64,000 bases of DNA from JAYFRL01 sp034925905 (GTDB taxonomy: Bacteria; Bacillota; Clostridia; Lachnospirales; Anaerotignaceae), in assembly GCA_034925905.1 (NCBI GenBank), contig JAYFRL010000005.1:62001-126000 (forward strand). The letters run 5' to 3'. The number at the start of each line of letters is the position of its first letter. The stretch's first letter is position 1. A program made the translations under genes and the position numbers. The notes under the pieces were generated by a model, which had not been told where the DNA came from, did not search any database, and worked only from the letters and a program-made list of their open reading frames with translations. Shown in pieces: positions 14,845 through 22,840 of the stretch.

Positions 14845-16626
14845 ATGAACAATGTAAATATAACTATAGATGGAAAGAAGCTTTCGGTACCTGCTAATTC
14901 AACCGTGCTGGAGGCGGCAAAACTTGCGAATATTCACGTGCCAACGCTTTGCTACTTAAAAGATATAAATGCTATCGGCGCTTGCCGTATGTGCCTTGTT
15001 GAAATTAAGGGAGCAAAAGCTCTTCAGGCATCCTGCGTTTATCCGGTAAACGAAGGAATGGAAGTTTTAACACATTCACCAGCTGTTTTAGCAGCAAGAA
15101 AAGCAAACTTAGAGCTTATTCTTTCAAATCATGACAGAAAATGTTTAACATGTGTAAGAAGTAAAAACTGTGAGCTTCAGGATTTGGCAGAAGAACTTAA
15201 CATAACGGAAATTCCTTTTGAAGGCGAAAACATCAAATATGAGATAGATAATTTTTCTCCGTCAATTGTAAGGGATCAAAACAAATGTATCGTTTGCCGC
15301 CGTTGTGTTGCAGTTTGTGACCATATTCAAACAACATCTGTTATTCAGGCAAAAAACAGGGGATTTAAAACAACTGTTGGCCCAATATATGATAAATCAT
15401 TAAATGACGTATCCTGCATTATGTGCGGACAATGTATCCAGGCCTGTCCTACAGGAGCAATCAGAGAAGTTGACCATACAAAGAGGGTTTGGGCAGCAAT
15501 AAACGATCCCGCAAAGCATGTTGTATTCCAAACAGCTCCGGCTGTTCGTGCAGCTCTTGGCGAGGAATTTGGAATGCCTATCGGAACAAGGGTAACAGGC
15601 AAAATGCCTGCAGCTATAAGACGCCTTGGAGTTGACAAAGCTTTCGATACAGATACGGCAGCAGACGTAACAATTATGGAAGAGGGCACGGAGCTTCTTA
15701 ACAGGATTAAAAACGGAGGCAAGCTTCCTATGATCACTTCCTGTTCACCAGGCTGGATTAAGTTCTGCGAGCACTATTATCCTGAATTCACAGAAAATCT
15801 TTCAACATGTAAATCCCCGCACACTATGCTTGGAGCGCTCATTAAGAGCTATTATGCAGAAAAAGCCGGGATTGATCCAAAGTCAATATACGTTGTATCC
15901 GTAATGCCTTGCACAGCTAAAAAATACGAAATCCAAAGACCTGAAATGGAAGTTGACGGCCTGCGTGACGTAGACGCTGTTTTAACAACAAGAGAATTTG
16001 CAAGAATGATTAAAGAAGCACGCATTGATTTTGCAAATCTTCCGAATGAACAGTTTGATGATCCCCTTGGAGAATCAACAGGAGCAGCAGCTATATTCGG
16101 AGCAACAGGCGGCGTTATGGAAGCAGCCCTCCGTACGGTTGGTGAAATCCTTAAAGGCAGCCCGCTTGACAGCATAGATTTTCTTGCAGCCAGAGGACCT
16201 GAAGACAGGAAAGAAATCACTGTTGAGCTTCCAGGAATCACAGTTAAAGGCGTTGTTGTAAGCGGAGCAGGCAATGCAAGAAAGCTTCTTGACGATATTA
16301 AGGCTGGTAAAGTAAATTATCACTTTATTGAGGTTATGGGATGCCCAGGCGGCTGTGTTGTTGGCGGCGGACAGCCTATAGTTAAACCAAGCATTAAAGA
16401 GAAAGTTGATGTGTTTGCTTTAAGGTCAAAAGCTCTTTATGATGAGGATGCTTCCTTTGCAATAAGAAAATCTCATGAGAACCCAACAATTAAGGCTCTT
16501 TATGAAAATTATCTTGGCGAACCAAATAGCCATAAATCACATCATCTCTTACACACAACTTATACAAAGAGAACAAATATGCCTGATGACATATTAGAAA
16601 AGAGAACTTTGGAGCATAGTTTATAA
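14845..16626 (+). CDS. hydA: [FeFe]-hydrogenase catalytic subunit (HydA)
   Basis: A 593-residue catalytic subunit. It has an N-terminal [2Fe-2S] domain (Cys36, 47, 50, 64), a His/Cys [4Fe-4S] site (His96, Cys100, 103, 109), two [4Fe-4S] clusters (Cys148-158 and Cys191-201) and the H-cluster domain. The H-cluster motifs are TSCSPGW (298-304), MPCTAKK (354-360) and EVMGCPGGC (496-504). The residue after the first H-cluster cysteine is Ser301, where classical enzymes have the proton-relay Cys; this variant is known in some clostridial enzymes and may slow or bias catalysis. A C-terminal stretch of about 50 residues ends in a His-rich segment. GGAGG precedes the start, and a strong terminator follows. 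Confidence 0.95.
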   Translation: MNNVNITIDGKKLSVPANSTVLEAAKLANIHVPTLCYLKDINAIGACRMCLVEIKGAKALQASCVYPVNEGMEVLTHSPAVLAARKANLELILSNHDRKCLTCVRSKNCELQDLAEELNITEIPFEGENIKYEIDNFSPSIVRDQNKCIVCRRCVAVCDHIQTTSVIQAKNRGFKTTVGPIYDKSLNDVSCIMCGQCIQACPTGAIREVDHTKRVWAAINDPAKHVVFQTAPAVRAALGEEFGMPIGTRVTGKMPAAIRRLGVDKAFDTDTAADVTIMEEGTELLNRIKNGGKLPMITSCSPGWIKFCEHYYPEFTENLSTCKSPHTMLGALIKSYYAEKAGIDPKSIYVVSVMPCTAKKYEIQRPEMEVDGLRDVDAVLTTREFARMIKEARIDFANLPNEQFDDPLGESTGAAAIFGATGGVMEAALRTVGEILKGSPLDSIDFLAARGPEDRKEITVELPGITVKGVVVSGAGNARKLLDDIKAGKVNYHFIEVMGCPGGCVVGGGQPIVKPSIKEKVDVFALRSKALYDEDASFAIRKSHENPTIKALYENYLGEPNSHKSHHLLHTTYTKRTNMPDDILEKRTLEHSL

Positions 16627-16638
16627 AACTAAACATTT

Positions 16639-16672
16639 AATCCGGCAGGTTAGTTAACCTGCCGGATTTTTT
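16639..16672 (+). terminator. Rho-independent terminator of the HydABC operon
   Basis: A 14-bp stem AATCCGGCAGGTTA/TAACCTGCCGGATT is followed by a run of T. Confidence 0.93.
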
Positions 16673-16679
16673 GGCATAA

Positions 16680-16709
16680 AAAAAGCAGAGGCTTAAGCCT
16701 CTGCTTTTT
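16680..16709. terminator. Bidirectional terminator for the convergent TPR gene
   Basis: AAAAAGCAGAGGCTT pairs with AAGCCTCTGCTTTTT. It is active on both strands and sits ten bases past the stop of the minus-strand TPR gene. Confidence 0.88.
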
Positions 16710-16718
16710 GCTGTTTAA

Positions 16719-18113
16719 TTAAGACTCATTTGCAGGCTCATTTAAAAGATTCAAGCTATTTTCCGCGTTTGGATATTGGTTTGAGTTTGGATATTCATTT
16801 ATAATACGCTCAAAATAGGATTTTGCCTTGTCTTTTTCGCCGTTTTCCTCTGCAATTTTACCGAGATAGTATATTGTATCATCAACAAAATTTTCTCCCG
16901 AAGAAAACAAAAGTACATTTTCAAACTCAGGCTGTGCATCAGAATAACGTCCTTCAAGGAAAGCCCCTTTTGCAGACGTATAAAGATTTTCGGCTGCAAC
17001 CGGATAGGATTGTTCTTTGATGCTTTCGTATTTTGCGACGGTTATATCATCAAGCCCTTCAGGAGTTATTGTGCTTATGGTTACCGCGGCATTATTATAG
17101 TCGCCGTCGGAAAGGAAATCTTCGGCTTTATTTATTGTATCGGATTTGCTTCTTAACGTTTCTTTTTCAGCATATTTTTCATTTTCATCCTTAAGCGTTT
17201 GGTTTTCATCCTTAAGTTTTGTGATTTCGGCCGATGTTTCTTCTTTAAGCTTGGTAAGCTCGTCCGAAACAGAGGAACTTTTATTTGTAAGATCTGAAAT
17301 AATCTGGTTTTTGTTATCTAAAAACGCAGGCTCTATGAGAACCAAAAGGACGGCAACAGTGCAAAGCATACCGGCTATAAAAGAAATAACCTCGGATTTG
17401 CCTATTATGCTTCGTTTTTTGTTTATGCTTTCAATGCTTTTATTTATTTTTACTTTCGGGATTTTACCTTTGCTTACATCTATAGCGAATTCTGTACGGC
17501 TTTTAAAATAATTAAGCTCTTTTGCGTAATTTATAGCAATAGGATTGTTAACGTCCAAAGCTATAACTGCGTCTATACATTCCTTAGCTTTTGGAATATT
17601 CCGGCAAAGTATATGGCAAAACGTCAAAAGATTATATGCTTCAACAAGCTTTGGATTTAATTCCACGGCTTTTTTAAGCTGTATTAAAGCAAGGTCGTCG
17701 CTTTTCTGGCAAAGATATACTATTGCCTGATTATACATTTTAACGGCGTCGTTATAGTTTTCAAGCTGACGCGGATTATCATGAAGCGCTTCAATATAGC
17801 CTTTTGCCGTCTCATCCCGTTTGTTTAAGGAAGAGCTTATTATCCATTGCTTTAAGGCGTCTGCAACCTGGCCTTTTTCATAATAAACAAGACCCAAGAG
17901 ATTTCTGGATCTAAAATTTTTTTTGTTGAACGTTATGCTTTCCGCAAGTGCTTTTTCCGCACCGGAAAGGTCGTTTATTTTAGCAAGCTGAAGACCCTTG
18001 TTATAAAGCCTTGCAGAAGCTGTTTTCACTTTTTTAAACAAAACGGCATCAACATTGCAGACAGGACAAATATTGCCTTCGGGTATTTCATTTCTGCAAT
18101 TAGGGCATTTCAT
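16719..18113 (-). CDS. Zinc-ribbon TPR membrane protein
   Basis: A 464-residue protein. An N-terminal zinc ribbon (CPNC at 3-6, CPVC at 16-19) leads into TPR-like repeats at about 30-210, a transmembrane segment at about 243-265, a coiled coil at about 270-325, and further TPR-like repeats at the C-terminus ending in a YbgF-like motif (YYLGKIAEENGEKDKAKSYF). The topology suggests a cytosolic N-terminal scaffold and an external TPR domain. AAGGAG lies ten bases before the ATG, overlapping the stop of the upstream 51-aa gene, so translation is probably coupled. Function is not known; an assembly scaffold is plausible. Confidence 0.8.
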   Translation of the reverse strand: MKCPNCRNEIPEGNICPVCNVDAVLFKKVKTASARLYNKGLQLAKINDLSGAEKALAESITFNKKNFRSRNLLGLVYYEKGQVADALKQWIISSSLNKRDETAKGYIEALHDNPRQLENYNDAVKMYNQAIVYLCQKSDDLALIQLKKAVELNPKLVEAYNLLTFCHILCRNIPKAKECIDAVIALDVNNPIAINYAKELNYFKSRTEFAIDVSKGKIPKVKINKSIESINKKRSIIGKSEVISFIAGMLCTVAVLLVLIEPAFLDNKNQIISDLTNKSSSVSDELTKLKEETSAEITKLKDENQTLKDENEKYAEKETLRSKSDTINKAEDFLSDGDYNNAAVTISTITPEGLDDITVAKYESIKEQSYPVAAENLYTSAKGAFLEGRYSDAQPEFENVLLFSSGENFVDDTIYYLGKIAEENGEKDKAKSYFERIINEYPNSNQYPNAENSLNLLNEPANES

Positions 18114-18120
18114 GTGGCAA

Positions 18121-18276
18121 CTACTCCTTATCTGTTATAATCGTATCTTTCTGTTTTGTTATATACTGCAATATATCAAACATATCCTGCATGCTGTCCG
18201 AATATATAGAGTTTTCAATTTCGTCAATTTCCATTATCGGTTCATATTTAAGAAGTTCTTCTTTAAAGTTGATCAT
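18121..18276 (-). CDS. 51-residue acidic protein between folC and the TPR gene
   Basis: A short frame of 52 codons. It starts at ATG 18276 (MINFKEELLKYEP), ends at TAG 18121-18123 and reads as an acidic, amphipathic helical protein ending KDTIITDKE. GGGAGGG lies about seven bases upstream inside the end of folC, whose stop is one base before the ATG. The end of this gene holds the AAGGAG of the TPR gene. Tight coupling on both sides supports a real gene. Family and function are unknown; a partner of the TPR protein is a guess from position. Confidence 0.65.
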   Translation of the reverse strand: MINFKEELLKYEPIMEIDEIENSIYSDSMQDMFDILQYITKQKDTIITDKE

Positions 18277-18277
18277 T

Positions 18278-19573
18278 TTAATACCCTCCCAAACAAGTTT
18301 TTTTAATTTCGCCTATAAGATAAAGACTTCCCGCACAAACAAGGACATCATCTTTTTCAGTAAGGTTTAAAGCTTTGATATACGCTTTTTTTATATCAGA
18401 TTCGGTAGTTATGTTTTTGTTGGATTTTTTTATTGTTTCTGCAAGTTTTTCAGCAGATAAGCCTCTGCTGCTGTTTGGTTTTGTAACCACTATATGCTTT
18501 GCCAAAGGAGCAATTAAGCTATACATCTCTTCATATTCCTTATCGGCTAATACTCCGGTTAAGAGGATTATGTTTCTTCCTTCAAAATATCCCTTTATTG
18601 AAGAGACAAGCATCCTTATACCTTCTATATTATGCGCTCCGTCCAAAAAAACCAAGGGCTTATCGGAAATCTTTTCCATACGCCCGGGCCAAAAGGCTTT
18701 TTCAACACCTTTTAAAATAATGTTCCTGGGCACAAAAAGCCCGGCATCTGCTAAAGCCTTAAAACAAAGAAGAACAAGAGCTGAATTTTCTATCTGGTAG
18801 TCTCCCAAAAGATTTAGCTTTACATTTTCATAGCTTATATATTCATTTGAAACTGAAAACACAGTGTTATTAAGGTCTTTTGAGATTATATTTATTTTTT
18901 GGTTCCTTGGATAATAAAGCTTTGATTTTTTTTCTTTGCATATATTGTATATTACATTATATACCTCTTCGCTTTGTCTATACAAAGCCACAGGAGAATT
19001 TTCTTTTATAATACCGCCTTTTTCATATGCTATTTTGTCCAAAGTATAACCTAAAAATTCCATATGGTCATAGCTTACGGAGGCTATTACGCTTAAAATT
19101 GGAGAAGCTATAACATTTGTGGCGTCAAACCGGCCTCCAAGCCCAACTTCTAAAACGGCTATGTCAACCTTTTCGTCATTAAAGAAACAAAAGGCCGCTG
19201 CTGTAAGCACCTCAAAGGGGGTAGGATGACCGATGCCCTGCTTTTCCATATCAAGGCAAATATTTTTGATTTTCCCGATATACTTTGCAAAGAGTTCATC
19301 GGATATATTCTTGTTGTTTATGGTATATCTCTCGTTATACGAAACAAGATGCGGGGATGTATATACCCCCGTTTTATAACCCGCTTCAAAAAGAACAGAG
19401 GCTATCATGGAAGAAACGGAGCCTTTGCCGTTTGTTCCTGCTACGTGTATAACTTTTAAGCCTTCGTGAGGGTTGCCTAGACGGCTCAAAAGCTCAAATA
19501 TTCTTGAAAGGTCCAGCTTTGCGCCGAAGATTTCAAGGGCTTCTATATATTTAACTGCGCTTTCATATGTCAA
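18278..19573 (-). CDS. folC: Folylpolyglutamate/dihydrofolate synthase
   Basis: A 431-residue Mur-ligase-family enzyme that adds glutamate to folates using ATP. The P-loop GTNGKGS lies near residue 45, with SYDHMEFLG, the lysine-carbamate region, LDGAHN and VVTKPNSSRG following, all as in FolC. Start choice: TTG at 19573 has AGGAGG seven bases upstream. An in-frame TTG at 19594 would place that AGGAGG inside the coding sequence. It is followed with one base of spacing by a 51-aa gene, and nrdR lies upstream on the same strand. Confidence 0.93.
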   Translation of the reverse strand: MTYESAVKYIEALEIFGAKLDLSRIFELLSRLGNPHEGLKVIHVAGTNGKGSVSSMIASVLFEAGYKTGVYTSPHLVSYNERYTINNKNISDELFAKYIGKIKNICLDMEKQGIGHPTPFEVLTAAAFCFFNDEKVDIAVLEVGLGGRFDATNVIASPILSVIASVSYDHMEFLGYTLDKIAYEKGGIIKENSPVALYRQSEEVYNVIYNICKEKKSKLYYPRNQKINIISKDLNNTVFSVSNEYISYENVKLNLLGDYQIENSALVLLCFKALADAGLFVPRNIILKGVEKAFWPGRMEKISDKPLVFLDGAHNIEGIRMLVSSIKGYFEGRNIILLTGVLADKEYEEMYSLIAPLAKHIVVTKPNSSRGLSAEKLAETIKKSNKNITTESDIKKAYIKALNLTEKDDVLVCAGSLYLIGEIKKTCLGGY

Positions 19574-19616
19574 AGAGATTCCTCCTGATGTCAAAACAAA
19601 GGGTTTGACTATATAT

Positions 19617-19645
19617 TTGGGGTGTATTTAAAATATACACCCCAA
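19617..19645. terminator. Hairpin between nrdR and folC
   Basis: TTGGGGTGTAT and ATACACCCCAA form an 11-bp stem just after the nrdR stop. The downstream sequence on the minus strand is AT-rich but lacks a clean T run, so termination may be partial and folC may share the transcript. Confidence 0.5.
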
Positions 19646-19652
19646 GCTGTCA

Positions 19653-20120
19653 TTATTCGTTATCCTTTTTTTCATGTATAAGCTTTGTAAGCTCATCTAA
19701 AAAAGTGTTAACGTCTTTAAATTGTCTATATACGGATGCAAACCTGACATAAGCAACCTCATCCAAGGTTTTAAGCCTATCCATAACCATACTTCCTATT
19801 TCGCTGCTTTTGATTTCTTTCTCAAGAGTATTCATTATTGAATTTTCAACATCATCGGCTATCCCTTCGATTTGGGAAATTGAAATAGGTCTTTTGTTGC
19901 ACGATTTCATTATTCCGTTTATAAGCTTATCCTTATCAAAAGTCTCTCTTGTTCCGTCTCTTTTTATAACAGACATTGGGATTATATCAATTTTTTCGTA
20001 AGTTGTGAACCGTTTTCCACAATTTTCGCATAACCGTCTTCTTTTAATTGCGGAATTATCGTTTTGGGCTCTTGAATCTATAACTTTTGTATCTGCATAA
20101 CCACAAAAAGGACATTTCAT
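19653..20120 (-). CDS. nrdR: Transcriptional repressor NrdR
   Basis: A 155-residue NrdR: an N-terminal zinc ribbon (CPFCGY and CENCGKRF) and an ATP-cone domain (RDGTRETFDKDKLINGIMKSC). NrdR represses ribonucleotide reductase genes according to bound ATP or dATP. The ATG at 20120 follows GGGGAGG; an upstream in-frame TTG at 20138 would put that ribosome site in the reading frame. No ribonucleotide reductase gene or NrdR box is visible in the window. Confidence 0.96.
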   Translation of the reverse strand: MKCPFCGYADTKVIDSRAQNDNSAIKRRRLCENCGKRFTTYEKIDIIPMSVIKRDGTRETFDKDKLINGIMKSCNKRPISISQIEGIADDVENSIMNTLEKEIKSSEIGSMVMDRLKTLDEVAYVRFASVYRQFKDVNTFLDELTKLIHEKKDNE

Positions 20121-20263
20121 GAGTAAGCCTCCCCGCAAACATTCCTCTATAGATATAAAAACACATACAAAACTAAGTCTAGTATAAAGGAGACTAATTT
20201 GAAGGTCAACATAAAAAACATATATTTAAGCAAAAATTTACAATTTAAAGAGCAATTAGATTC

Positions 20264-20524
20264 TCAGCATATGCTGGTAAGCACGTCGTCGAGACAAACA
20301 TCGACTAGTATAACGTCTTCACCAATTTTACATATGGCACACCATGGTATTTTATATACCTTATCTCGCCCGAAAAATGAAAAAAGACCATTGTTCGCAG
20401 GCAACACCAGTCTTGTTATTTTCCCGCTTCTAACTTCAAATTCCAGGTCTATTATGTAGCCGAACCGGTAGCCGTCTTTTATATTGATCACTTCTTTTTG
20501 TCTAAAGGAGCAAAAGCTTTCCAT
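20264..20524 (-). CDS. ymxH: YlmC/YmxH-family sporulation protein (PRC-barrel)
   Basis: An 86-residue protein of the YlmC/YmxH family. It has a PRC-barrel-like beta fold with FRQKEVINIKDGYRFGYIIDLEF near the start and KVYKIPWCAICKIGEDVILVD in the second half. These are conserved in spore formers, often near sporulation sigma genes, with no defined reaction. AAGGTG precedes the ATG. It lies upstream of nrdR on the same strand with about 140 bases between. Confidence 0.85.
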   Translation of the reverse strand: MESFCSFRQKEVINIKDGYRFGYIIDLEFEVRSGKITRLVLPANNGLFSFFGRDKVYKIPWCAICKIGEDVILVDVCLDDVLTSIC

Positions 20525-20655
20525 AAAATCACCTTTTAAAAACTATATTATATAAAATAATATGCCGATAAAAACCTATATTGCTAATTAAAATATAAAT
20601 TGAAAGAAAGAAGGTTTAAAGCTATACTATATTAAAGAAAGAATGGAGGTTTGTT

Positions 20656-21018
20656 ATGGCACTTCTTTTTCAATTTGGGATTATAGTGGCAGTTTCTTTT
20701 GCCGGCGAGGTTTTGAACCATATTGTACCCTTGCCGGTTCCTGCAAGTATATGGGGCATGATTATAATGTTTTTGCTGCTTTTTACAAAAATCATAAAGC
20801 TTAACCAGGTGGAGAAGGCAGCGGATTATATGCTTTCGATAATGTCTGTGCTTTTTGTTCCGGTAGGAGCCGGGCTTATGGAAAGCTTTCCTTATGTTAA
20901 AAATGAAATAATGGCTATAATAGCCATTATAATAATATCTACACTGGTTTGTTTTTTTGTGACCGGGCGTACGGCGGAAGCCATTATATCCATTTCAAAA
21001 AGGGGGGATAAGGAATGA
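20656..21018 (+). CDS. lrgA: LrgA/CidA-type holin-like membrane protein
   Basis: A 120-residue, four-helix membrane protein of the CidA/LrgA family, with LPVPASIWGMIIMFLLLF and the VPVGAGLMES motif. With LrgB it forms a pair first linked to murein hydrolase control and later to pyruvate uptake and overflow metabolism. GGAGG precedes the ATG. Its stop overlaps the lrgB start by four bases (ATGA), so the two are coupled. No LytTR regulator lies next to it. Confidence 0.92.
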   Translation: MALLFQFGIIVAVSFAGEVLNHIVPLPVPASIWGMIIMFLLLFTKIIKLNQVEKAADYMLSIMSVLFVPVGAGLMESFPYVKNEIMAIIAIIIISTLVCFFVTGRTAEAIISISKRGDKE

Positions 21019-21704
21019 ACTCTTTATTTGAAAACGTATATTTTGGGATATTTTTAACTATAGGCTGTTTTTACATAGGCTATCTGATAAATAAAAAAAC
21101 GAAAATAGTATTGCTTAATCCTTTGCTTTTGGGGATTGCGCTTGTGATAATAATACTTAAAATTACGGGAATAAGCTATGGAGCTTATTATAAGGGCGGG
21201 GCAATAATACATTATCTGCTTACTCCTGCCACAGTTGCCTTTGCCATACCGTTATATAGGCAAATGCATCTTTTAAAAGACAATTTTGTGGCGATAACAG
21301 TAAGCATATTTTCAGGATGTATATCATGCTTGGCTGTGATTTTTTTCCTTTCAAAGGCGTTTGGCATATCCGAGCCTGTGTTTTTTGGGCTTCTTCCAAA
21401 ATCCGTAACTTTGGCTATAGCTCTCGGAGTAACGGAAGAATTGGGAGGGCTTGCAGGGGTTACGTGTGTTGCGGTTGTTATGTCTGGAATAATAGGCGCT
21501 GTTTTTATAACAATATTTTCAAAAATATTTAAAATCAAACACCAGATTGCTTTAGGTCTTGCCGTGGGTACGGCAACACACGCCATAGGGACCTCAAGGG
21601 CTGTTGAGCTTGACGAGGTTGTGGCGGCAATGAGCAGTCTTTCCATAGTTATTGCGGGGATTATGACCGTTGTTATAGCTCCTTTTGTAGCCATTTTTTA
21701 TTGA
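21015..21704 (+). CDS. lrgB: LrgB/CidB-type membrane protein
   Basis: A 229-residue polytopic membrane protein of the LrgB family. Hallmarks include NPLLLGIAL, LLTPATVAFAIPLY, LLPKSVTLAIALGVTEELGG and GTATHAIGTSRAVE. It overlaps lrgA by four bases. The pair exports or imports small carboxylates such as pyruvate in characterised species. A TTG-start dehydrogenase follows 25 bases later and may be in the same operon. Confidence 0.93.
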   Translation: MNSLFENVYFGIFLTIGCFYIGYLINKKTKIVLLNPLLLGIALVIIILKITGISYGAYYKGGAIIHYLLTPATVAFAIPLYRQMHLLKDNFVAITVSIFSGCISCLAVIFFLSKAFGISEPVFFGLLPKSVTLAIALGVTEELGGLAGVTCVAVVMSGIIGAVFITIFSKIFKIKHQIALGLAVGTATHAIGTSRAVELDEVVAAMSSLSIVIAGIMTVVIAPFVAIFY

Positions 21705-21729
21705 CATTATTCTTTAAGGAGATGATATT

Positions 21730-22761
21730 TTGAAGGCTCTTGTTTTAAAAGAATATAATAAATTTTCTTATGAAGACGTTCCTATGCCGGAAGTTAAAGA
21801 TGACGAAGTTCTTATCAAGGTTATGGCAGCTTCAATATGCGGAAGCGATGTGCATGGTATGGATGGAAGCACAGGAAGGCGGGTTCCCCCGATAATAATG
21901 GGACATGAGGCTTCTGGCATTGTTTACGGCTTAGGAAAGGACGTTAAAGGCTTTGAGATAGGAGACAGGGTTGCCGTTCAGTCGCTTTTGCAGTGCGGAA
22001 AATGCGAAGCGTGCATGGAGGGCAAATATAATCTTTGCGAAAACAGGCTTGTTTTAGGTGTTTCCTGCGATGAACTCTATAAAAACGGAACATATGCCGA
22101 GTATGCAACGGTACGCGCAATAGCTGTGCATAAACTTCCTGAAGGCCTCGATTTTATTAAGGCGTCAATGGTGGAGCCTCTTTCAATTGCATACCATGCG
22201 GTTTCGCTTATTGATATAGATATAAAAAAACCTGTGCTTGTGCTTGGAACGGGGACAATAGGTATATTTGCCGTTCAGGTTTTAAACGCTATGGGCTGTG
22301 AAAATATAATAGCGGCAGACAGGAACGATAATAAGCTTGAAATAGCAAAAAAGAGCGGAGCAAAGGAAACTGTAAATATAAAGGATAAATCCCTTAAGGA
22401 AGAAATATCAAGGCTTACGGGCAAAAAGGGAGTTTTTGCTGCTTTTGACGCCATAGGCAATTCGTTTTCAGTTAACGAATGTATAGACAATGTTAAAAAG
22501 GGTGGCAGCGTTGTTTTAATAGGCAACGCTGTACCTAAAGTGGATTTTCCGCTTCAAAAGGTTGTTGCAAATGAGATAAGCCTCTTTGGCTCAAACAATT
22601 CTTCGGATGAATTTCCAGAGTGTCTTTCTCTTATGACAGGCGGAAAAGTTGACGTTTCTCTTGTGCTTTCTAAGGTTGCCCCGCTTTCCGAGGGCGGGCA
22701 GTGGTTTGGCCGGCTATACAATAAAGAAAAGGGACTCATAAAAGTCGTTTTGATACCATAA
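21730..22761 (+). CDS. Zinc-dependent medium-chain alcohol/polyol dehydrogenase
   Basis: A 343-residue MDR-family dehydrogenase resembling galactitol-1-phosphate and sorbitol dehydrogenases. Catalytic zinc ligands are seen in CGSDVHG (Cys38), GHEASG (His/Glu) and MVEPLS. The structural zinc site is CGKCEACMEGKYNLC, and the NAD(P)-binding turn is LGTGTIGIFA. It starts at TTG 21730 after AAGGAG. The substrate is not determined. Position after lrgAB suggests shared expression, but it has no phosphotransferase genes nearby that would support a galactitol role. Confidence 0.88.
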   Translation: MKALVLKEYNKFSYEDVPMPEVKDDEVLIKVMAASICGSDVHGMDGSTGRRVPPIIMGHEASGIVYGLGKDVKGFEIGDRVAVQSLLQCGKCEACMEGKYNLCENRLVLGVSCDELYKNGTYAEYATVRAIAVHKLPEGLDFIKASMVEPLSIAYHAVSLIDIDIKKPVLVLGTGTIGIFAVQVLNAMGCENIIAADRNDNKLEIAKKSGAKETVNIKDKSLKEEISRLTGKKGVFAAFDAIGNSFSVNECIDNVKKGGSVVLIGNAVPKVDFPLQKVVANEISLFGSNNSSDEFPECLSLMTGGKVDVSLVLSKVAPLSEGGQWFGRLYNKEKGLIKVVLIP

Positions 22762-22804
22762 AATTTTCAGTTTGGTATAAATTTTTTTAACACCTCATAT
22801 ATTA

Positions 22805-22822
22805 AATTGTACGTATACAATT
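22805..22822. promoter_or_regulatory. Inverted repeat just upstream of spoIVA
   Basis: AATTGTA and TACAATT flank four bases (CGTA), ending five bases before the GGAGG of spoIVA. The area also contains TCATATA and TATACAAT, which resemble sigma-E boxes, but their 12-bp spacing is too short. Confidence 0.35.
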
Positions 22823-22840
22823 TAAACGGAGGTAAGTCGC

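Noticed and set aside
22795..22821. Sigma-E-like promoter before spoIVA (TCATATA and TATACAAT)
   Set aside because: The 12-bp spacing is too short for sigma-E and the -10 box lacks its first C. It is kept only as an inverted repeat.
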